From the NCBI RefSeq assembly GCF_900460525.1, contig NZ_UHIY01000001.1, forward strand, positions 2,666,001 through 2,730,000: a stretch of 64,000 bases of DNA. The letters are read 5' to 3'. Each line of letters opens with the position of its first letter. The first letter of the stretch is position 1. Below the pieces are notes generated by a model. The model saw only the letters and a program-made list of their open reading frames with translations, ran no database searches and had not been told where the DNA came from. This document shows positions 57,632 through 64,000 of this stretch, piece by piece. This DNA comes from Yersinia kristensenii. Its GTDB lineage: Bacteria; Pseudomonadota; Gammaproteobacteria; Enterobacterales; Enterobacteriaceae. The translations under genes were made by a program, and so were the position numbers.

Positions 57632-60330
57632 GTTTCCTCAGTATCGATGTTTTCACTGTCAATTTCCGGGGCTTTCTCCAGTGGCAAGGTAAAGTGGAAG
57701 CTTGCGCCGCCATCTTGACTTTTTTCCACCCAGATCCGCCCGCCGTGTACATCAATAATGGCACGACAAATGGCTAAGCCCAAGCCCACTCCCGGAATAG
57801 CTGACTCTTTGTTACCGCGAGAGAATTTATCAAAAATCAGTTGTTCCTGCCCAGCAGTGACTCCGGGGCCATTGTCCCAGACTTCGACATTCAGCCACTC
57901 GCCTTGTACCTTAGCTCTAATTCCCAACATTGCAGTATAACCGGCGTATTTATGGGCGTTTTCCAGTAGGTTAATAAACACCCGCTCCAACAAGCTGCCA
58001 TCACAGTTGATTAACACCATTTCGTCCGGTAAGTCGACCTTAATCTGATGGTGACTTAATGTGGTTTCCAGCATATGCAGGGCGCTACCGACGATTTCTT
58101 CCAGTGACTGCCACTCTTTACGCAGGTTAAAACCGCCCGATTGGATACGGGCCATATCCAGCAAATTGTTGACCAGTCGGGTGGTGCTGAGTACTTGTTG
58201 ACGGATTTGATTGGCTTGCGGTGCATGCCGTGAACCTTCGGCGGCCAGATCCAGTGTCAGGATTTCCGCCTGACCGAATAACACGGTTAGCGGGGTACGC
58301 AAATCATGGGAAAGTGCCGCCAGCAGGGAGTTGCGTAGTTGCTCGCGTTCTGCATCCAGTTTGGCCAATTCGGCGCTGCGGGCCAGATGCAACCTTTCCA
58401 GCGCGTTGGCAATCAAGCTGGTGAAAGTCTGTAGCAAGCGCTGTTGCTCCGGCACCATCAGTTGGCGTAGGTTGGCCGGTTCAATCGCCAACACCCCGTA
58501 AGTTTGTTTCGATGCCGTCAGAGGAAGTAATTGGTAAGGTACACCCGGTAAGGTATCAGTACCCGCGCCAGCGGGTGCGCCTTTGTCAAAGCTCCAGCGT
58601 GCAATGGCCTCATCGACGGAAAGCGCTCCCCCTTCATCGGTAGTAATTTGTTGTAAGCGCCCATCTTCTTGTGGCAACAGCAGGTCAGTTTTGGCCTGAA
58701 AACTGCTGGAAAGAAAATGACGGCTGGTTTTGGCAATATCTGCTGGGGTGAGGGCGCGGCTTAATCCGCGTGACATTTCATACAGATGTCTGGCGCGTTG
58801 CTCGCGATAACGGGCAATTCTGGCTTGATAACGCACTCCGGCCGTCAGGTTCCCCACCACGATACCAACAATCAACATGACGCCAAAAGTCAGCAAATAT
58901 TGCACATCAGTGACCGCCAGTGACCAGTGCGGTTGGACAAAAAACAGATCGAAACTGACGACATTGATAAATGCGGCCAAGACGGAAGGCCAGCGGCCAT
59001 AAAACAGCGCAATAATCACGACGCCGAGCAAGTAAATCATCACCAGGTTGGCTTGGTCGAACCCCGGTATTAGCCACTGTGATAATACGGTGATCAGCGC
59101 ACACAGGCCAATGGCCGCGACACAGCCGCGTAATTGCATCCGCCATTTTTCAGTGAAAGTGCGTGAGTCGGTCTCTTTCACGACATTGGCGGGAGCATCC
59201 CCCTCCAGTGCAATAATCACTAAATCTAAATCCGGCCCGAGTTTACCCAAACGGTCGGCAAAGCTGCCGCGCAGTTTCCAATGTTGTTCAGTGCGGCGGC
59301 CAATAATGATTTTGCCCAAATTATGTTCGCGGGCGTAACGTAATATCGCCCGTTCTTCACTGGGTTCCGATAAAGTGGCGGTTTCAGCCCCTAACTCTTG
59401 CGCCAGTTTTAGGGTGCGCAAAATGGCGCGACGTTTGGCTTCCGGTAAGCCGTGCAGCCGTGGGGTTTCAACATACACTGCATGCCAAATGCAGCCCAAC
59501 CGCGCCGCCAACCGGGCTGCGGTTCGCACCAGTTTTTCATTGCCGCTGTTGTGGCCGATACACAATAAAATAGCATCGCGGGTATGCCAAACACGCTCGC
59601 GCCCTTGAGTATCGCGAAAGGCGCGCATCTGGTCATCAACCCGATCCGCGGTGCGGCGCAGGGCCAATTCGCGCAGTGCAATCAAATTCCCTTTGCGGAA
59701 AAAATGCTCAATAGCGCGCTCGGCCTGCCCTGGGATATAGACTTTCCCCTCATTGAGCCGTTGGCGAAGGTCATCAGGGGGAAGATCGACTAAGACCACT
59801 TCCGTGGCCTCGTCAAACATATGGTCGGGTACCGTTTCCCGCACTCGAATACCGGTTACGCCACCGACCACATCATTCAGACTTTCCAAATGTTGCACAT
59901 TGACGGTGGTCAGCACGTCAATGCCCGCATCCAGCAGCTCTTCAACATCTTGCCAGCGTTTGGGGTGGCGGGAGCCATGGGCATTGCTGTGAGCCAGTTC
60001 ATCCATGAGGATCAGCGCGGGGTGGCGGGCGAGGGCGGCATCCAAATCAAACTCGCGCACTTGCCGATTGCGGTGATGAATCCGCTTTAGTGGCAGAATT
60101 GCCAGCCCTTCCAGCAAGGCGGCGGTTTCACTGCGCCCGTGAGTTTCGACAACGCCGACTAATACATCCAGCCCCTGCGCCCGCAGGCGCTGGGCTTCTT
60201 GTAGCATGGCGTAGGTTTTGCCCACTCCGGCGCAAGCCCCAAAAAAGACTTTTAGCCGGCCACGGGATTTTTCATTCGCGGCCGCAAGCAGACTGTCAGG
60301 GTTTGGGCGGGTTGGTTCTGCATCCACCAT
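57628..60330 (-). CDS. kdpD: Potassium-responsive sensor histidine kinase KdpD
   Basis: 900-residue inner-membrane sensor. Order: N-terminal KdpD domain with Walker A G31-A-C-A-G-V-G-K-T39; universal-stress-protein-like domain (about 250-370); four membrane helices (about 400-500); GAF-like domain; dimerisation/phosphorylation helix with His675 in S-H-D-L-R-T-P; ATPase domain with N-L-L-E-N-A-H-K and V-G-L-G-L-A. Senses potassium and ATP/turgor cues and phosphorylates KdpE. 10 bp after kdpC. Confidence 0.97.
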   Translation of the reverse strand: MVDAEPTRPNPDSLLAAANEKSRGRLKVFFGACAGVGKTYAMLQEAQRLRAQGLDVLVGVVETHGRSETAALLEGLAILPLKRIHHRNRQVREFDLDAALARHPALILMDELAHSNAHGSRHPKRWQDVEELLDAGIDVLTTVNVQHLESLNDVVGGVTGIRVRETVPDHMFDEATEVVLVDLPPDDLRQRLNEGKVYIPGQAERAIEHFFRKGNLIALRELALRRTADRVDDQMRAFRDTQGRERVWHTRDAILLCIGHNSGNEKLVRTAARLAARLGCIWHAVYVETPRLHGLPEAKRRAILRTLKLAQELGAETATLSEPSEERAILRYAREHNLGKIIIGRRTEQHWKLRGSFADRLGKLGPDLDLVIIALEGDAPANVVKETDSRTFTEKWRMQLRGCVAAIGLCALITVLSQWLIPGFDQANLVMIYLLGVVIIALFYGRWPSVLAAFINVVSFDLFFVQPHWSLAVTDVQYLLTFGVMLIVGIVVGNLTAGVRYQARIARYREQRARHLYEMSRGLSRALTPADIAKTSRHFLSSSFQAKTDLLLPQEDGRLQQITTDEGGALSVDEAIARWSFDKGAPAGAGTDTLPGVPYQLLPLTASKQTYGVLAIEPANLRQLMVPEQQRLLQTFTSLIANALERLHLARSAELAKLDAEREQLRNSLLAALSHDLRTPLTVLFGQAEILTLDLAAEGSRHAPQANQIRQQVLSTTRLVNNLLDMARIQSGGFNLRKEWQSLEEIVGSALHMLETTLSHHQIKVDLPDEMVLINCDGSLLERVFINLLENAHKYAGYTAMLGIRAKVQGEWLNVEVWDNGPGVTAGQEQLIFDKFSRGNKESAIPGVGLGLAICRAIIDVHGGRIWVEKSQDGGASFHFTLPLEKAPEIDSENIDTEET

Positions 60331-60339
60331 GTTATGTCC

Positions 60340-60996
60340 TTAAGATTTTACCGGAGTCGCCGGGATTTTCACGTGACTCTGGGCATCCAGCGCCATATTC
60401 AGATTCAGCACGTTGACCACGGATTCACCGAAGAAATTTGGCGTTGCTTTCTGTACATTGTCATCAATCAATTGTTTGACCTCAGACAGCGGCATTTGGC
60501 GAATGCTGGCAATACGCGGGGCTTGATAATAGGCTGCTTCCAGTGAAATTTGTGGGTCGAGACCACTGGCTGAAGCGGTTACCAAATCAACCGGCACTGG
60601 CCCAGTTTGTGTCGGGTTTGCCTGGCGCAGTAATTTAACGCGCTCACTGATGGCTTTATCCAAATCCGGGTTGCTGGCCGCCAAGTTGCTGCCGCTGGAT
60701 GACATTGGATTATAAGGCATATCGGCGGTTGCCGATGGGCGGCCGGCAAAATAACCCGATTGAGTAAAGTTTTGGCCGATCAAGCTAGAGCCGACCACCT
60801 CATCACCCAACATCACCAGTGAACCATTCGCTTGCTGTGGAAATATCAGTTTTGCCAGCCCAGTAGTCAATAGAGGATAAGCTATTCCGGTGATAAGTGT
60901 CAGTAATATCAGTAAAACCAATGCAGGGCGCAGATAGGACATGCGCCCGGTTGATGACATATTTTTTGTGGATGACATATTCGTGGTCGATGACAT
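60340..60996 (-). CDS. kdpC: Potassium-transporting ATPase KdpC subunit
   Basis: Single-pass periplasmic-facing subunit of KdpFABC. Membrane helix about residues 25-45; conserved G-Q-N-F and Y-F-x-G-R-P-S-A near residue 85. 218 residues, with an N-terminal extension made of three in-frame copies of a six-codon unit beginning M-S-S-T. E. coli KdpC begins at the equivalent of Met19 (60942). ATG at 60996 is chosen since GAGG lies nine bases upstream and the inner ATGs have no such site. Confidence 0.93.
   Translation of the reverse strand: MSSTTNMSSTKNMSSTGRMSYLRPALVLLILLTLITGIAYPLLTTGLAKLIFPQQANGSLVMLGDEVVGSSLIGQNFTQSGYFAGRPSATADMPYNPMSSSGSNLAASNPDLDKAISERVKLLRQANPTQTGPVPVDLVTASASGLDPQISLEAAYYQAPRIASIRQMPLSEVKQLIDDNVQKATPNFFGESVVNVLNLNMALDAQSHVKIPATPVKS
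60943..60996 (-). repeat. 18-bp in-frame tandem repeat at the kdpC start
   Basis: Three 18-bp units (60996-60979, 60978-60961, 60960-60943), each starting ATGTCATC, followed by a fourth ATGTC at 60942. Gain or loss of units keeps the frame and leaves an ATG. Confidence 0.85.
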
Positions 60997-61021
60997 CTTT
61001 TATTACCTCAATTTGAGTCTT

Positions 61022-61053
61022 AAAAACGGCCACCCCAAGGCGGCAGTGGCCGT
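61022..61053 (-). terminator. Attenuator-like hairpin between kdpB and kdpC
   Basis: An 8-bp perfect GC-rich stem (61026-61033 with 61046-61053, 12-nt loop) followed on the minus strand by TTTTT. It stands inside the operon, so partial termination before kdpC is possible. Confidence 0.65.
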
Positions 61054-61092
61054 GACGAAATACATTCTTGGCTTAGTTTAAATTAAGCAGCC

Positions 61093-63159
61093 TTAAGCCA
61101 GATTTAACGCCGTCAGCACCAGATCGATGAGCTTGATACCAACAAACGGCACCAGTAACCCGCCCAAACCGTAAATCCACAGATTGCGGCGTAACAGGGC
61201 GGCGGCGCTCATCGCCTTATAACTGACCCCTTTTAGCGCCAGCGGGATCAGGAACACAATCACCAGCGCATTAAAGATAACCGCCGACAATATTGCCGAG
61301 GCCGGTGAATGTAATTGCATCACATTCAAGGTGTTAAGCTGTGGGTAAGTGGCCGCAAATGCCGCCGGAATAATGGCGAAATATTTGGCGACGTCGTTGG
61401 CGATACTAAAAGTGGTCAGCGAGCCACGGGTCATTAGCATTTGTTTGCCGATATGCACCACTTCAATCAACTTGGTCGGGTTAGAGTCCAAATCCACCAT
61501 GTTGCCCGCCTCTTTGGCGGCTTGAGTCCCAGAATTCATCGCCACCGCGACATCCGCCTGTGCCAGTGCTGGGGCGTCGTTGGTGCCGTCGCCGGTCATG
61601 GCCACCAGTCGCCCCTCGGCCTGATATTGGCGAATCAAGGCCAGCTTGGCTTCCGGTGTGGCTTCGGCCAGAAAATCATCGACCCCAGCCTCAGCCGCAA
61701 TCGCCGCCGCAGTCAGACGGTTGTCACCGGTGATCATCACGGTTTTAATGCCCATTTTGCGCAGCTCAGCAAAACGTTCTTTAATGCCGCCTTTGACGAT
61801 ATCTTTCAGCGCCACCACCCCCAGCACCCGAGGGCCATCGGCCACCACCAAGGGGGTACCGCCGGTGCGCGCTACACTTTCCACTGCATCTTCTACCGCG
61901 CGTGGGAAATGACCCTGATTGGATTCCACATGACGGCGAATCGCATCGACCGCACCTTTGCGAATCATTCGGTCTTGTATATTCACGCCGCTCATGCGGG
62001 TTTGTGCTGAGAAGGGTACAAAGGTGGCATTCAAACTGTGCAAGTCGCGTTCGCGCAAGTTAAAGCGCTGTTTAGCCAGCACCACAATACTGCGGCCTTC
62101 CGGGGTTTCGTCGGCCAGTGATGAGAGCTGTGCGGCATCCGCCAGTTGTTGCTCGGTCACTCCCGGTGCAGGCAAGAATTCTGATGCCTGGCGGTTACCC
62201 AGCGTGATGGTGCCGGTTTTATCCAGCAGCAGCACATCGACGTCACCGGCAGCTTCGACGGCGCGCCCGCTGGTGGCTATCACATTGGCCCCTAACATGC
62301 GGCTCATCCCAGCCACGCCAATAGCGGATAACAACCCGCCGATGGTGGTGGGGATCAAGCAAACCAGCAGTGCTACTAGCACAGTGATGGTGACCGGTGA
62401 ACCGGCATGGTTGGCTTCAACACTGAAGACTGAAAATGGGTATAAAGTCGCGGTCGCCAGTAAAAAGACGATAGTCAGTGCCACCAGCAAAATGGTCAGC
62501 GCCACTTCATTCGGGGTTTTGCGCCGTTTAGCCCCTTCCACCATGGCTATCATGCGGTCGAGGAAAGTCTCGCCGGGGTTAACACTGCACTGAACCACCA
62601 GCCAGTCTGATAGCACCCGAGTCCCGCCGGTTACCGAGGAGAAGTCGCCGCCGGATTCACGGATAACCGGCGCAGATTCACCGGTAATGGCGCTTTCATC
62701 CACCGAGGCCCCGCCCTCCAGCACTTCACCGTCACAGGGCACGGTGTCACCGGCTTCAATCAGCACCACATCACCTTTGCGCAAACTGTCGGCAGAGACT
62801 TTCTCTTGCGGTGCATCAAAGCGGGCTTCAGTCAGTTTTTTCGCCCAACTGGTTTTTTTCACGCCGCGCAGACTCTCCGCCTGCGCTTTGCTGCGCCCCT
62901 CGGCCAATGCTTCGGCAAAGTTGGCGAACAGCACGGTAAACCATAGCCACAGGGCAACACTGCCGGTAAACATGGCATTGCCAGCGGTCTGTCCGCTTAA
63001 AATAGCCAACCAAATCAGGGTGGTCAGCCCACTACCCAGATACACCACGAACATCACCGGATTGCGCCACTGGACGCGCGGGTCCAGTTTCTTCACGGCA
63101 TCAAGCAGCGCAGTGCGAACCAGTGCTGGCTCAAAAATTGCGCGTTGTTTGCGGGTCAT
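61093..63159 (-). CDS. kdpB: Potassium-transporting P-type ATPase KdpB
   Basis: Catalytic subunit that hydrolyses ATP to drive potassium uptake through KdpA. Phosphorylation site Asp313 in D-K-T-G-T-I-T; T159-G-E-S162 loop, where the serine is the inhibitory phosphorylation site known in E. coli; nucleotide-binding K-G-A near residue 395; hinge [10 protein letters not shown] near residue 518; about seven membrane helices. 688 residues. A 94-bp gap with an ERIC-like remnant separates it from kdpA. Confidence 0.97.
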   Translation of the reverse strand: MTRKQRAIFEPALVRTALLDAVKKLDPRVQWRNPVMFVVYLGSGLTTLIWLAILSGQTAGNAMFTGSVALWLWFTVLFANFAEALAEGRSKAQAESLRGVKKTSWAKKLTEARFDAPQEKVSADSLRKGDVVLIEAGDTVPCDGEVLEGGASVDESAITGESAPVIRESGGDFSSVTGGTRVLSDWLVVQCSVNPGETFLDRMIAMVEGAKRRKTPNEVALTILLVALTIVFLLATATLYPFSVFSVEANHAGSPVTITVLVALLVCLIPTTIGGLLSAIGVAGMSRMLGANVIATSGRAVEAAGDVDVLLLDKTGTITLGNRQASEFLPAPGVTEQQLADAAQLSSLADETPEGRSIVVLAKQRFNLRERDLHSLNATFVPFSAQTRMSGVNIQDRMIRKGAVDAIRRHVESNQGHFPRAVEDAVESVARTGGTPLVVADGPRVLGVVALKDIVKGGIKERFAELRKMGIKTVMITGDNRLTAAAIAAEAGVDDFLAEATPEAKLALIRQYQAEGRLVAMTGDGTNDAPALAQADVAVAMNSGTQAAKEAGNMVDLDSNPTKLIEVVHIGKQMLMTRGSLTTFSIANDVAKYFAIIPAAFAATYPQLNTLNVMQLHSPASAILSAVIFNALVIVFLIPLALKGVSYKAMSAAALLRRNLWIYGLGGLLVPFVGIKLIDLVLTALNLA

Positions 63160-63180
63160 AGTTATTCTCTCTTAGTGACG

Positions 63181-63252
63181 ATACCCTTGGACTTGAAGTT
63201 GCAGGGGCGTTCGTTTGCCACCTACGGCAACTCCAAGCTCTTTGGCTATATA
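63181..63252. repeat. Short ERIC-derived element between kdpA and kdpB
   Basis: Starts ATACCC, contains GAAGTTGCAGG and GGCGTTCGTTTGCC, and ends in a reverse copy of the tip (GGCAACTCCAAG ... TTTGGCTATA). The core of a full ERIC is missing. It lies inside the operon, so it is transcribed. Confidence 0.55.
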
Positions 63253-63253
63253 A

Positions 63254-64000
63254 TCAATGTGTTAACCAAACTTGTAGATGTTCGGCGACCGGGCCTAGGG
63301 CCAGAGCTGGGATAAAGGTCAATGCGCCCACCAACAACACGGTGCCCACCAGCAAGCCGATAAACAGTGGCCCCGCAGTAGGCAGAGTGCCGTTGCCAGC
63401 CGGTTGCCGTTTCTTCGCCACCAATGAACTGGCAATCGCCAGCACCGGCAGAATCACACCGAATCGACCCAAGAACATCGCCGCAGCCAGCAGCAAGTTA
63501 TAAAACGGCGTATTGACACTCAGGCCAGCAAAGGCGCTGCCGTTGTTATTGGCCGCCGAAGAGAGGGCGTAAAGCACTTCGCTAAAACCATGCGCACCGG
63601 GGTTAAGAATCCCTGCGCGACCGGCATCAGTGCCGAGCGCCAGTGCGGTGCCTAACAGCACGATAGTTGGCGTGACCAAAATCGCCAGCGCGGTCATTTT
63701 CATATCAAATACGTCAATTTTCTTGCCGAGGTATTCAGGGGTACGGCCAATCATCAGCCCGGCAATAAAGACCGTCAGCAGCACGAATAACAGCATGCCG
63801 TACAAACCGGAGCCGACGCCGCCAAACACCACTTCACCAATCTGCATCAACCACAGGGGCACCATGCCACCCAGCGCGGTAAAGGAGTCATGCATGGCGT
63901 TAACCGCACCGCAAGATGCCGCAGTGGTGACTACGGCGTACATGCTGGTCGCCAGAATACCGAAGCGGGATTCTTTGCCCTCCATATTGATATTGCTGTC
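63254..64000 (-). CDS. kdpA: Potassium-transporting ATPase subunit KdpA, C-terminal part
   Basis: Channel-like potassium-binding subunit. The window holds the last 248 residues of about 557, starting [14 protein letters not shown]. Selectivity-filter-like segments T-A-A-S-C-G-A-V-N and [10 protein letters not shown] are visible, with several membrane helices. The gene continues beyond base 64000; the small kdpF would lie beyond that. Confidence 0.96.
   Translation of the reverse strand, partial: DSNINMEGKESRFGILATSMYAVVTTAASCGAVNAMHDSFTALGGMVPLWLMQIGEVVFGGVGSGLYGMLLFVLLTVFIAGLMIGRTPEYLGKKIDVFDMKMTALAILVTPTIVLLGTALALGTDAGRAGILNPGAHGFSEVLYALSSAANNNGSAFAGLSVNTPFYNLLLAAAMFLGRFGVILPVLAIASSLVAKKRQPAGNGTLPTAGPLFIGLLVGTVLLVGALTFIPALALGPVAEHLQVWLTH

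Noticed and set aside
63181..63252. Insertion sequence or attachment site inside kdp
   Set aside because: No transposase, no target duplication; the segment resembles ERIC ends instead.
1..64000. CRISPR array, prophage, restriction system or other defence island
   Set aside because: No regularly spaced repeats, integrase, phage structural genes, methylase or toxin-antitoxin pairs were recognised.

Overview
The window is a piece of a gamma-proteobacterial chromosome and almost certainly comes from Yersinia, most likely the Y. enterocolitica group. The order tatE-lipA-lipB-ybeD-dacA-rlpA-mrdB-mrdA-rlmH-rsfS-nadD-holA-lptE-leuS, then rihA-gltIJKL-lnt-corC-ybeY-ybeZ-miaB-ubiF, a Met/Leu/Gln tRNA cluster, asnB-nagDCAB-nagE-glnS, chiPQ, fur-fldA, ybfE-ybfF, seqA-pgm and kdp is the enterobacterial backbone known from E. 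coli. Departures point to Yersinia: chiPQ carries a third gene for a secreted chitobiase (as in Serratia chiPQ-ctb), two chemotaxis receptor genes flank ybfE-ybfF, and ERIC-type repeats are present. Species assignment is inference.

Region by region: 1-11.7 kb holds lipoate synthesis (lipA, lipB), the rod-shape and septum wall set (dacA, rlpA, mrdB, mrdA), ribosome factors (rlmH, rsfS), NAD synthesis (nadD), the DNA polymerase III delta subunit (holA) and outer-membrane LPS assembly (lptE), all on the minus strand and closely packed. 11.7-26.6 kb holds leuS, a zinc-ribbon protein, rihA, the glutamate/aspartate ABC importer, an FMN-binding-type protein, lnt and the corC-ybeY-ybeZ-miaB cluster. 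26.8-28.8 kb holds ubiF and six tRNA genes read from a strong promoter. 29-37.5 kb holds asnB and the divergent nag regulon for N-acetylglucosamine. 37.8-44.7 kb holds glnS and the chitin-oligosaccharide operon chiP-chiQ-chitobiase. 45-54.7 kb holds fur, fldA, ybfE, ybfF, seqA and pgm with the two receptors. 54.8-56.9 kb is an accessory patch: an AT-rich RTX-repeat protein and a half-size EamA transporter, where E. coli has speF-potE. 57-64 kb is the kdp potassium system (kdpE, kdpD, kdpC, kdpB, 3' part of kdpA).

The genes tie together in a few places. Chitobiase releases GlcNAc, ChiP and NagE import sugars, NagA/NagB degrade them, and NagC is the likely repressor of both loci; a NagC/Mlc-type operator lies before chiP and a CRP site before nagE. 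The chiP ribosome-binding site matches, from memory, the seed of the sRNA ChiX. Both chemoreceptor genes have sigma-28 (FliA)-type promoters, which places them in the flagellar regulon.

No clear novel multi-gene system was seen. The points most worth following up are the orphan RTX protein with a heptamer tandem repeat upstream, the in-frame 18-bp tandem repeats at the start of kdpC, an intrinsic-terminator-like hairpin between kdpB and kdpC, and the paired FliA-controlled receptors. All identifications rest on reading the sequence and on recalled family knowledge; no searches were run.
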